A DNA stretch of 64,000 nt from Sarcocystis neurona (taxonomy: Eukaryota > Apicomplexa > Conoidasida > Eucoccidiorida > Sarcocystidae), in contig KL647288.1 of NCBI GenBank assembly GCA_000727475.1, positions 8,211,414 through 8,275,413 of the forward strand, written 5' to 3'. The notes below the pieces were generated by a model that did not search any database, was not told where the DNA came from, and saw only the letters and a list, made by a program, of their open reading frames with translations. How positions within the stretch are numbered: position 1 is the first letter of the stretch; each line of letters starts with the position of its first letter. Positions 1 through 13,165 of this stretch are shown here, piece after piece. The translations under genes and the position numbers were made by a program.

Positions 1-888
1 AAGTACGTTTGGTACAATGCGTGCAACTGTAAGATTTTTGGAGTGCTGCGGTGTTATAAGGCGATGAGCTGACTTCTGGTGACGCACTCCCGTTGGACGA
101 GATCAGAAGTTTTGCACAGACGGTATCCCTATGGTGAGTGGATCTACGTGTGTCTATCGAGATACACACGCTGTCCAACGTAGGCACAGGTACAACACAA
201 ACACGAATCCCCACGAGCGCATTTCTTCATGATGCCTCCGAAAGTCAGCATCGAATACGGAAAAATAGGACGCCATGACATCTCTTGGGAATCCAGCATG
301 TTGTACACAGTATAGACGAGCTTTCAGCAATAATAAGCTACTAGTACGGCACGACACTCAGTAAGCAGATGGGATTGAACGTGTCCCGTCGCACGTCTGC
401 TGCACTCTTAAATTTTCTCAAATAACGAATAAGAAATGCGTGCAGTGCTAGCGCGTACTATTCAGGCAGTACCATAAAAAAGTGCCTTCTGCTAAATCAG
501 TGCCACCCCCGCTGTCAAGAACAGGCACACGGTGACGACCAGAAGGTCACCCGCGGTGTAGCCATTTCACATGTACGACGATGTCTCGTTCACGTCAGCC
601 GCAAAATACGCTGGTAGACATGCCGCACTCAGCCGGGGATGCCTACTGCGCTTTGCAACGATGTACCACTAAAGCTTATTGCATGCAATAGAAACTGACA
701 TCTGCCATGTATATGCTTAGGGGTGTGACACAATGCGGGTACTTCCGAACATAGGTTGTTTAGATCTTGTGATCGTTGTGTGCATGCACGTCGTATCAGA
801 TACCTTGCTACCACGAAGCAGCGCGTATACAGCGCGCTTCGTTAGCACAGCTAAGAATGCCGGTCGATATACAGCTGCTTGCGCTTAC
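1..888. other. 3' intron of the kinase gene and flank, no exon seen
   Basis: This stretch lies downstream, in transcript direction, of the last kinase exon I can find, whose donor reads gtaagc on the minus strand. I looked on the minus strand for the next PKA exon (end of the kinase C-lobe and the AGC tail) and did not find it. The gene therefore most likely continues outside the window. Short open frames here have no recognisable content. Confidence 0.5.
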
Positions 889-4219
<3,331 letters not shown>

Positions 4220-4758
4220 TTTCTCCTCGCGTTTATAACAAACAAGAGCAAGAAGATCTTCACATAGCACCCGCAGCAGGTGCTTGCATCGTCCCTCGAG
4301 ACAACACGAGGGTCTATGAAAAGCCAACAGCACCAGCGGGATTTTCTGGTAGCTACGTCGCTATAGGAGCTGGCAAACTGCGGAAAGGAGGGTGCGAAAC
4401 TTGCTGCTCTCCGGCGTACAATTGGGTACAAGAATAACACGAGGACCCGCGCCGGTGCCAGCAGGTCGAGTTTCTCCCCGAATTTTCCTCTTGTTTTTCT
4501 CTTCGCAGGATAAACTTTAAGTATTCTGTGTGCTCCTCCTGCTAGCAGCAGAAGCACTTATGAGAAAAGGTCGCTACGGATCACAGGAGCGACCACGTCT
4601 CTGCCGTCTGCCTTTCGGGAGCTTCAGGACAAAGCGTCCATGTCTGCACCCGGGCTAGAACGTAAGCGATACAGCAAGACGCAGAGGCGCATGTGGCAGC
4701 ACTGACGGCGGCCGCGCGCGTGAGCAGGAAACGAGGGCGCTGCAAAGAATTCATACAC

Positions 4759-5233
4759 CTAATACCGGGGACTCTTCAAGTATCTGTCAACTTCTCGAAA
4801 CCACTCATCAGTGCTAGCTTGGTTTCTGATGCCTCCTTCGAAGCGCCAGCGTCTGTAGCAGCATCCGACGGCTCTCACTGTTCGCAGCATGTCTCTGCCT
4901 CTGGAGAACGCAGGCCCTTCGAGCTGATGTTGCTCTACAGAGAACTCGCGTCTTTTTACTTTCGCTAGGTCTTCACGCATTACTCGCCGGTCGAGTACAA
5001 CTGCTTTGACTCCAGGCGATATTTCCCATTCTCCTAGCGTGATTGGGCATGGACACGCTTCCAAGATTCGTCTACTGGCCGCACACCACAAAAGGATGCT
5101 GTGCTGCCGAGCAGCTGCGAGGTCCACCACTGCTATGGAGCACCAGTGGATCTTCGATACCGTCTGCATGCGGGAGAACAAACAGGCAGAAGTGTGGCAG
5201 AAGTGTGGACGGACAGGAATAGAAGACCTGTGA
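4759..5233 (-). CDS. hypothetical protein exon
   Basis: A minus-strand open frame upstream of the kinase gene, on the same strand. Its 3' half has ordinary, non-repetitive composition with charged helical stretches (for example ITLGEWEISPGVKAVVLD and a later STDEWFREVDRYLKSP). A possible donor (CG|gtatta) follows the SP residues, and an acceptor-like tttgcag lies about 30 nt further. I do not recognise a family. It could be the last exons of a separate gene or, less likely, a 5' exon of the kinase gene. The 5' boundary is not defined. Confidence 0.3.
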
Positions 5234-5433
5234 GGGAGTATCAACAGTGAAAAAGAAAGAAACCAGGGAGGAAAAGGGGGTAGACCACGAGCACACAATG
5301 AAATGTGAAAAGAAAAAACGTAGCAAGGCCAGGCGGTCACATGGGCAAAGCGCAAGACGCTAAAAAACTGAGGGTCCGTGCGCCCCGTACAAAGTCGTCC
5401 AGGTAAATGCCAACCCAAACCGGAAAACAGCAC

Positions 5434-6282
5434 ATGAGAGTGGCTGGCCGTGACAGCGCATTACTCGTTTAAAATATTGAGATTTATGCATTCATATATA
5501 AACATTCATGTGTGTGTGCGTATGCTTCACAAAAAATGTAGACGCGAGCGCGCCTTACATTCTATACATGTGTAGGTACGCATCAGGAGCCTCTCACAAA
5601 ATAGATAGACGGTCATATAGTGGCCGGTAATTCGTGAAAGCTGCTCTTGTAATGCGCAGGCAAACTATCAAAGGAGACGGCAGAGCAAGGACCCCACCCA
5701 AATCGCAGTTGCACGCCTCCCAAACAACACTCCCTTTACATCAAAACACGCACGCACAACCAAAGAACGCCGTGTGTGCTACTACGCACAGGAAACGAGT
5801 GCACACATCAGGTGTGTTCTTAAGGAGGAGGCGGACACGGCCACGCGTCCACCGACAGAGGGGAATAAACCCTATCCCCTGTTCACATAAAATGCGCTGA
5901 ATACAAGGCACGCAAGCACGCGTGCGTACATACACACATGTGTGTTGGGTTTGTAGAGACAAAAATGCAGGCTTGAACCTGCTGGAACGTGCGGAGGATG
6001 CACGCACACGTTGCAGTTGTATCTAGGGGCAAAATAAGAAATTTGTTAAAGCGGCTGAAAGGAAGACTGCAAGGTAAGCCTGGCACGGCTACTGTCGGCC
6101 AAGCAGCGCGCGGAGACAGAGACGGGGAGTGAGAGAGATCGAAACCAGAGATGATGTCACGCCCTACGCGTGCTACGCAGAATCCAGAAGTCAAAAGTCT
6201 TGCGTGACCTCCCAGTTACACGTCGCTAACTGCATGCATACGCACGCTTAAACGGATGTGCGTACGTAATACATACTACCAG
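5434..6282. other. no supported gene
   Basis: Mixed sequence with short cacgcacg and tatata-like runs. Open frames occur on both strands, but none has convincing composition or splice signals. Confidence 0.4.
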
Positions 6283-6448
6283 ATTGTCCGATGAATACGT
6301 AGCCAATATCTTAAGGAAAAGCACTGCGGACCTCACGAAAGAATATGCGAGACGCTCAGGCAAACATGGCCTCCTAGTCCGTCCCTGGAACTTCACCGGC
6401 AAGACCATCAAAACAGCATGCTACTCAATGTTTAAGCTGAACACACAA
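6283..6448 (+). CDS. hypothetical protein exon
   Basis: An open plus-strand segment preceded by an acceptor (ctaccag) and followed by a candidate donor (GTCAG|gtcttc). The encoded peptide is non-repetitive and basic (LSDEYVANILRKSTADL, then KEYARRSGKHGLLVRPWN). The TTG at the start is not an initiation codon, so this should be an internal exon. I do not recognise the family. It may belong with the plus-strand segments that follow up to 10.4 kb. Confidence 0.35.
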
Positions 6449-7087
6449 CTGGTCAGGTCTTCTCAGAACCCTCTAGTGCAGCATAAAATACTTTCATGTA
6501 TGCGTAGGCGCATGTGTACATGCACGTACATATGTGTATCTATACATATACATATACACTTTGCAAACAAGAACACGAGCACACACGCACATATCCACAC
6601 ATCTGCGTATGTGTGCATGAATATACACACCTGTATGCGTTGTTAACAAAGTGCGTAGCGCATCCTTCTTACCAGTACCGCTGCATGAAGCAGGTCCGTC
6701 GAGCACCAAACTCTTCGTGAATGGGGAGTGGTCGTGTGGGGATCATGTCTCTCCGGGGAGAGGGAAGGCAGGCGCTGTAGTGAAGTGGAGACGTGCACTT
6801 GCCTTATATGCAAGCACGTACGTGTACGAGGGTACACACATGCGTACCTCACATGTTCCTGCTGTTGTATTAAGACATAGATGGACATGCAAGAGAGGGG
6901 AGGAAGCTGACGCTTGCGGATTACGATCAATAAAGCTGTGTTCGGGGAGTAAAGCTGGTACTTCGCTGGCGCGAAGACGTACTTAAAAAAGAAATTCGGC
7001 GTAAAATATAGTGCAGTAACGGTGGACGAAGAGTGGGCGGAAAAGCGAAAAGAGATCAACTGCTAAATTTCGGAAAAGTGTGTACTT

Positions 7088-7471
7088 TTGAACAGATGGG
7101 TAAACAAGATGGAGGAAAAAGGTACAGAGTCCGCCACTGGACGCTTTTGCGATTCCCGCGCCGCAGGCTGCGGTAAAGAGGAAGTCGTTGCTCGTGCAGA
7201 CGACGAAGAACCGGAGCTTCTGCGCGGAAGTGCTCTCAACGTCGGTAATGACACAATTTTCAAGAAGTACCCAGTACTTCCAGAATTCTTCACTAGCGGG
7301 AAAGAAATCAAAAAACGCTACCCAGTCATGGTGTCCTGCTGCCATGGCCTCCTCTCATGGCTAGCTAGCAGGTCAGGTGGGCACCACGTACACCACGGGT
7401 GCCTTTTTACACATGGCGCCGAGCACCTAGCCGGACTGGGGAAGATGAAAAGTCACCGCGACAAAAGCTGA
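7088..7471 (+). CDS. hypothetical protein exon (strand uncertain)
   Basis: A plus-strand open frame whose first part has a charged, non-repetitive composition (KMEEKGTESATGRF and later EVVARADDEEPELL). The opposite strand is also open over the same bases with a hydrophobic, less protein-like reading. No domain is recognised and no start codon is assigned. Confidence 0.25.
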   Translation: MNRWVNKMEEKGTESATGRFCDSRAAGCGKEEVVARADDEEPELLRGSALNVGNDTIFKKYPVLPEFFTSGKEIKKRYPVMVSCCHGLLSWLASRSGGHHVHHGCLFTHGAEHLAGLGKMKSHRDKS

Positions 7472-7691
7472 AGTAGAATAATAATTGTGCGCCCGCTTCA
7501 CTTGATCTGGCCGTCCAAAGGTAAAAGCCAAAAAAGGATCCATTACGCTATATTCCACGTTGGGTTTACAAGAAAATGCAGCTGCACATACGAGGCGCCG
7601 CTACGCCGTTTGGACATGCACAGCGTTGTAGACTTCAGTAGAAGCGGCCGCAGCGAGGCGACGGCAGTGCAAGAACCGCTATCTGCAAGGC

Positions 7692-7988
7692 GTGGCACAA
7701 GTGGTAGCACAAGACACCGCACACGGCGACGAGAACAACCCAACGAACACAAGTTCAGCGCACGTGCTTCCACTACGGAAGCCGCACGGATATTACATTA
7801 GCGTCCTGCGGGACCCAGTCTCCACTAGGTTCGGCACAGCGACAGAGAAGAAAGTCGCCGAAGCATTAGTCGGCTACCAACGGATAAAGGAGCCGCTCAT
7901 CATATGCGATTATACCCTCTACGGAAGAAAAGGCACACGTCATAATGGTGGGCGAGGAAAAGGCGCTATGTATCTGGCGCGGATCTGA
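7692..7988 (+). CDS. hypothetical protein exon
   Basis: A plus-strand frame with a protein-like second half (LRKPHGYYISVLRDPVSTRF, then KKVAEALVGYQRIKEPLI). It overlaps another open plus frame at 7487-7801, so the boundary between exons is unclear. No family is recognised. It could be one gene with the frames at 7088 and 8386. Confidence 0.3.
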   Translation: MAQVVAQDTAHGDENNPTNTSSAHVLPLRKPHGYYISVLRDPVSTRFGTATEKKVAEALVGYQRIKEPLIICDYTLYGRKGTRHNGGRGKGAMYLARI

Positions 7989-8385
7989 GAACAACGTGAG
8001 ATCCAAGAGGCCGACCGTGAATAGAAAAATCTGTCGTCATCCGACGTAAAAGGCACCAATCTGTGGATTACGTTGGTGTCATCACATACGCGAGTACTCG
8101 GCCGACCACCGCTGGGCACAAAGACGCTTCTGCAGTGGGAACTCCACCACACACGACAACACGATAGCGGATATAACAATAAACAGGGAGCGACCCGGTT
8201 TTAACAGACCACAGAGTATCTGCGTTATTAGGCTGCTGTTGTTGGGACTTGCATAAATCACTTCTGCACGCCACCGTACGGCCTGTCGGTAATCGTTTGC
8301 ATCATTAGTGAAAGGGTGTTACCGCGGAAACGCACTCATCCGGTCGTCCGACGGATGACTCACTGTCAGAGTCGCTGCCGTCTCT

Positions 8386-8934
8386 ATGGTCAACCGGCAG
8401 TGGTCTCTTACACCGTACGCCTACCCACAGCAACTTGGCACAACATTATGGAGAACTTGGTATGCCAGTTTTCGTCACGAGAGGTTGCGTATCAACGTAC
8501 CTCTAGTCGCACAAAGGAACCTGTTGGGCGCGTGCTTTCAGGCAGTTCACCTAGAAGCTTCGCTTGTTCCGCTGTTAAACTGTGTGTTCCCAGGTACGTT
8601 TGGAATACCACTGCCCGGTGAAGAACAGCGTCTCTCAGGAGTGTCGTCCGTAGGAGGAATTCAGTTGAGGTTTCCATCAGAAGTCGATGAACTGTTGTCG
8701 GCCCGCCCTTGCGTTGTTAATAATGCGACGCCAACGAAACTGGTGCGCAGGAGTTCAGTGTCCTGTGCACCAGACGCTACACAACGGAGGTCGACAAGAA
8801 CTTTGCAGAAGCACACCGTAGCGTGTGTGCAGGACCTGCAGTCTCAGCAACTCAGTCAAGCCCTTCTGAATTCTTTTATGGGTCCTGTAACACTCTATTG
8901 GCAGAAATGCACGGTGATCTCGGCGGGTGATTAG
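8386..8934 (+). CDS. hypothetical protein, 182-residue open frame
   Basis: The longest frame in the repeat-poor part, opening with a true ATG and ending at a TAG. It is non-repetitive, with alternating hydrophobic and polar stretches (for example WRTWYASFRHERLRINVPLV and GGIQLRFPSEVDELL). There is no signal peptide, membrane segment or domain that I recognise. The ATG may be internal if the upstream plus-strand exons belong to the same gene. Confidence 0.42.
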   Translation: MVNRQWSLTPYAYPQQLGTTLWRTWYASFRHERLRINVPLVAQRNLLGACFQAVHLEASLVPLLNCVFPGTFGIPLPGEEQRLSGVSSVGGIQLRFPSEVDELLSARPCVVNNATPTKLVRRSSVSCAPDATQRRSTRTLQKHTVACVQDLQSQQLSQALLNSFMGPVTLYWQKCTVISAGD

Positions 8935-8976
8935 TGTGAAGACAATGAAAGAACTACCCTCCACAGTGACGCGGAC

Positions 8977-9186
8977 TTGGGCCCCCGATGGATATCTGGC
9001 ACGCTACTGACACAACCTACCGCTACACACTTCTTGGACGGAAATGCGTTTAATGGAAGGTACCGCGTGGCGACAACGCTGAGAGGCCATGTGAGGCGTG
9101 CCGCGCTCCTTTCGCAAATAGGATGGCCACGTGAGAAATTATGCAGAACTATTGGAATCACAGTCCTTTGCCCACTTCTGGATTAG
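8977..9186 (+). CDS. hypothetical protein exon (strand uncertain)
   Basis: A plus-strand open frame ending at a TAG, with plausible composition (TATHFLDGNAFNGRYRVATT). The minus strand is open over the same interval with a comparably plausible reading. It is listed mainly because it follows the 8386 frame on the same strand. Confidence 0.25.
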   Translation: MGPRWISGTLLTQPTATHFLDGNAFNGRYRVATTLRGHVRRAALLSQIGWPREKLCRTIGITVLCPLLD

Positions 9187-9963
9187 CCGCAGAAGAGACG
9201 TCACCAAGCAGGGATAGAGAAACGCACTCACAATATATATGTCTGATGTGGTTTGTCTACACAGGCAGCACCTCCGCAAGGGTGCGGTAGGCGTCAGCTG
9301 TATCATATACATATATATATAAATATACGCATACATGCACACATACGTGCCCACTTGTTCAAACAATGCTTCTTTCGTCTTTGGCGCTTGTCGTGTTTTA
9401 AATAACCTATATGGACGCCCTCAACGAAGAATGAGGTATGCAGATACTGATACTTCAAGCATACATGCTGTTCGTCAGCTGTGATATGTAGCAACTAAGA
9501 CTGTTAAGGAAGATCCCGGTCGTGGAGGACGGGGTGCTCTTAGGTTCGTACATCCCTACTGGTAACTGCACATTCCCACACAGTGTGACCTGCAAGCTCG
9601 GTGATTTGCGTGTGCGTATCATCGCAAGCGCACACATCCGAGTACACACGCTATGACATCAGTGGAACGCAGCGTGTTGTTTTCACCGAGTTTAAAATGA
9701 GTCTATACCGCATGCGATGAAAAGGGTTCGAGCCAGCACACGTCGTGCCCCGGATCTTGCGTAGCCGCCTCCGGGTTGCAATTACGGTGTTGAAACACGT
9801 GAATCCGTCGCACCCGTCTCCACTTTCGTAGCACGGGCTTGAAAGAACCCCTCAAATGCGACTGCACTACAGCCGTCCTACTGTTGTCGACCACCGTTTC
9901 ATCACAGCTGTTGACAGGATGTGCTCAACCTATCAAAGAATACCAGCTCGTCGCGATCTAGAC

Positions 9964-10378
9964 TACCGACGACACCACCGCTGCCGATGTGCTAAACCTA
10001 TCAAAGAAAACCCGTGTTCCACGACATACACGTACCCCCAGTCTGTATAATCAGGCATCACGCTTACGCGTGTGCACAACGCTTGAAGGAGCTCACCGCG
10101 TGAAGCGTGTGGGCAACACTTTTGCAGGTTCAACCTCTTCTTTTCTTGCCAGCTTTCCGCTTAAGTTTGAGAATTCCGATAACACACGCAGGCACTCGCA
10201 GCGCTTGCAAAGCGGTTGTCATGCTACAGGCCTGAAACGCGGACCTTCAGCAACGCTAGAAAAGCGTGCGAAGTGTCAGGAAGACGTTCTGTCAAGAAGC
10301 ACTAACAACACGAGTCAGTGCCAGGACATCGCAGCAGCGGCACGCCACTTTCATTCACTTGCAAAGATATTCATTTAA
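9964..10378 (+). CDS. hypothetical protein C-terminal exon
   Basis: A plus-strand frame that opens after an acceptor-like gatctag and ends at TAA. It encodes a basic, Ser/Thr-rich segment (NLSKKTRVPRHTRTPSLYNQ at the start, HFHSLAKIFI at the end). It is convergent with the EF-hand gene downstream. A 24-nt part of its start is an imperfect copy of sequence 69 nt upstream. Function unknown. Confidence 0.35.
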
Positions 10379-10871
10379 ATTAAACACCATCGCGGTAACC
10401 GTTGCCTTTGCACACCTGCGTAGCCTCCGTCTGTTTGGTGTTTAACTTTTCCTTTTTAAAAAACGTAGATCAACAGCGGACCACCGTCTTGCGTATGCCC
10501 GAAGACGACGTGGTGATTGATCATGCGTGTGCAGGCTTGCCGAAAGATTAAGTGGGATCTGTGATATGCACGGACCACTGATACGACAGACAACAAGTAG
10601 AGGCGGAAAACAGCGCCGGTCCCATACAAAATTTACATGACGGAATGTCTGGGTATGCGTGCCAGTCTACCGGCAACAAACCTGCATTAGGTAGTCGATG
10701 TCTGTAGGGGGGTCGTTGTTCAGAACTCATGACACACGCTGCACTCGTTTCACTCGGGGGACAACCAGCATGCGTAATTGCATGAATGCACGCATACAGA
10801 GGATCAGCCATAGATTTCCGTATGTGCGCACGTGTAACTCCTCCCTTCTGCTGAAGTATATTGGAGACTGT
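10379..10871. other. convergent intergenic region
   Basis: Lies between the plus-strand hypothetical frame and the minus-strand EF-hand gene. It should hold both 3' untranslated regions. No repeat, RNA gene or further exon is apparent. Confidence 0.5.
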
Positions 10872-11381
10872 TTAGTCTCTCAGCCTGGAGAATAACTCGC
10901 AGAAGTCTGCGAATCGAAGGTAAGCGACACCGTCCAAGTTGTGTAGCGCAAACAGCTTCTGCACGTCTTTCTCCGAGAGCTGCTCCCCTAAGCACATCAG
11001 CACATGCGTTACATCTTTCACAGCACAAAGTCCTCTACCGGCACGATCGAATACATCAAAGCACGCCTTTAGCTCATCCAGTTCATCTTGAGACAACCCA
11101 ATGTCACTCCGAATATGGTATTTTTGTAGCATGGCCGCGTTAAGAGGCTTCTTCCGACTTTTGGCTTCTGCAGTTCTTTTCTCCTTCGCAATCCTCAGGA
11201 AAACCGGCAGCGTAATATGGCCACCGGTAGCTCTCCGTTCGACTTCTGGTATGGATGCACACGACCACACTTGTCCCAGCATTCGCAGCATCGTACCCAG
11301 GTGCGTAGCTTGCACTTTTCCATCATGGTCTTGATCAAACAGCGTGAAACACGTGCGGCACGCCTGTTCAAACTCCGCCAT
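10872..11381 (-). CDS. calmodulin-like / myosin light chain-like EF-hand protein
   Basis: Single-exon gene of 169 residues. I chose the ATG at 11381; the open frame extends further upstream only through a TTG. Residues 16-27 (DQDHDGKVQATH) form a recognisable EF-hand loop with Asp at positions 1, 3 and 5 and Gly at 6, but His replaces the usual Glu at 12. A second pair of hands is degenerate: FDVFDRAGRGLCAVKD keeps the helix-loop pattern but lacks acidic ligands, and a final helix-loop reads FALHNLDGVAYLRFADF. The length (calmodulin 149, essential light chains 130-170) and the loss of ligands fit a myosin essential-light-chain-like or divergent calmodulin-like protein better than calmodulin itself. 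In apicomplexans such chains serve glideosome myosins; that role is an inference. There is no signal peptide or membrane segment. Confidence 0.85.
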   Translation of the reverse strand: MAEFEQACRTCFTLFDQDHDGKVQATHLGTMLRMLGQVWSCASIPEVERRATGGHITLPVFLRIAKEKRTAEAKSRKKPLNAAMLQKYHIRSDIGLSQDELDELKACFDVFDRAGRGLCAVKDVTHVLMCLGEQLSEKDVQKLFALHNLDGVAYLRFADFCELFSRLRD

Positions 11382-11411
11382 GGTGTCCTTTATTGAGGAG
11401 AAAAGAGGCAA

Positions 11412-12933
11412 CCGTGTGCTGACGAAGCCTGCGTGGGCGGCGCATCCACTCAGGCGTATAGGTGTTCATCTAACAAGATACGTGGGATCTGATTATGCCG
11501 CTTTTCATGCACAGCGCAGACTGGGTTTGCACAATGAAATGCACGTGAAGACACTGATGTGTGTGAGTGGCAAGACGGACAACCTGCTGTAGAGGGGTAG
11601 GTTTTCATGCAAGAGACAGCTACTTGCGGCGGCTGCCGTTGCTCGCTTAGTGTTATGGCAACCACGAAGCAATAGTGTACGTGTACACGCATGCGTTGAT
11701 CAGGTGCAACTGGCATGTACCGGCTTGTAACGTGAGAAGACCTTGTCGTCGTTGACCAGAAAAGGAAGCTTATTGGTGCCCTTCTTAACAGCTACCACAG
11801 ATTTGAGCACAGAGCTGAAAGACTGCAGTAATCATGCAAAGTCGAACTGACAAGACTTCACCTTTTTGCACGTATGCACAGCAAGGCGCCAGAAGGTTGC
11901 AGAAAAGGCAGTTTTCGCTTATGGTGGGACGCAGAAAGACAAAAAGGGGTCGCGCGCAGCGGAGGCTTCCGAGGGGCATAAGCAGCAGTACGTTTTTGAC
12001 TGAAACGCACTGGTAACAGAAGCTAACTTTCAGCTTGTAGGCCGCTGCTTCTATACTAGGGAAGGCACGTAAAAGGAATGTGGGAATTTTGTATTCGAAG
12101 GAGAGTCAAGCAGTTTCAAAGACGAAAGAGACTCAAGCAAATTCATATGGAAATCAAACAGACCACATTTGTACCATCCACGAGCAATGCACCTGAGGCA
12201 ACAAAACACCTGCCTTGTACAACACCTGTTACTGGCTTGATATTTACGTCATAATTCTCCCTCAGAAGAGGATCGTATTTCATGGGTGAATGCATGCACT
12301 CGTTTCGGTTTGTGATGCATTCACCTCTAACGATGCTACTATCCGTCCCCGTGGTGGGAGATACGCCACGTGTTGACGACGTATCAAAGTACTCTCGTTA
12401 CTGCTACACATCGATCTCCTGAGTAAGAAATGCAAGTGGTCGAAAAAAGTCGGCAGAGAAACTGAAAGCGTGAAACCCCTGTGCCCTTGTAGTCACCATA
12501 GCTGCGGACTTGATAGGACAGAAACTGAGTCAGACATCGTCGTGTAGGCTAACTAAGCTTTCAGCAAAATAGTGCCACAAGTGAAGTCCACATTATACAA
12601 ATGTACACATATGGATATGTGCTAGTGCAGATCAAGCAGATGAAGTAATGCACCGCCAAGGAGTACGCAGAGACGGCCGCCCGGTATTTTCCTGGCTATC
12701 GTACTTGTGCCCAGGCTTTCGCAATGAATGTGGCAGATCGGGTGATGCCGCATTAGAAAGAAAATGTGATAGAGCGGCTCAGTTAGGCAGGCGACAGAGG
12801 TGTTGGGGATGTCCCGCGAGTAAGACGTGCTGCGCCATCTGCGTAACATGAGAAGGTGACATCCCCGTCCACAGCGTTGTGGAGTATGCAGTCTCTTAAA
12901 CCGTGAGGGTAGCTTCTCTTTTGCATCCGGCAG
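11412..12933. other. upstream region of the EF-hand gene, no supported gene
   Basis: Probably contains the promoter of the minus-strand EF-hand gene. Several short frames exist, for example a 75-codon ATG frame on minus at 12622-12849. Overlapping plus-strand readings look equally plausible, so I call none. Confidence 0.4.
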
Positions 12934-13165
12934 TGCTGAAAGGGTCCCCGAAGGACTTCAACGAGCAGAAAGAGAAATTGAGGCGTTGTGCTCCTTGCCG
13001 CCGAGTGGAGAGAGGAGAAAAACTAAAAATCGCACTTTTTCCGGGTTGCGTTGGGCTCGGCTACTGCGGAAGCCCCGTAGTCGACCGGATATGTCGAATG
13101 GGTCACATTTTAACTTTAAACGCGTAGAAGGGGGAAAAGAAATCTTGGTTCTACAAGAGGGATGA
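12934..13165 (+). CDS. hypothetical exon (frame uncertain)
   Basis: Begins after a good acceptor (a pyrimidine-rich run ending ccggcag) and is open on plus in two frames. One frame runs to a TGA at 13163-13165 and reads AERVPEGLQRAEREIEAL near its start. The other runs to 13127 and reads KDFNEQKEKLRRCAPCRR. Both have protein-like composition and I cannot choose. No family is recognised. Confidence 0.22.
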
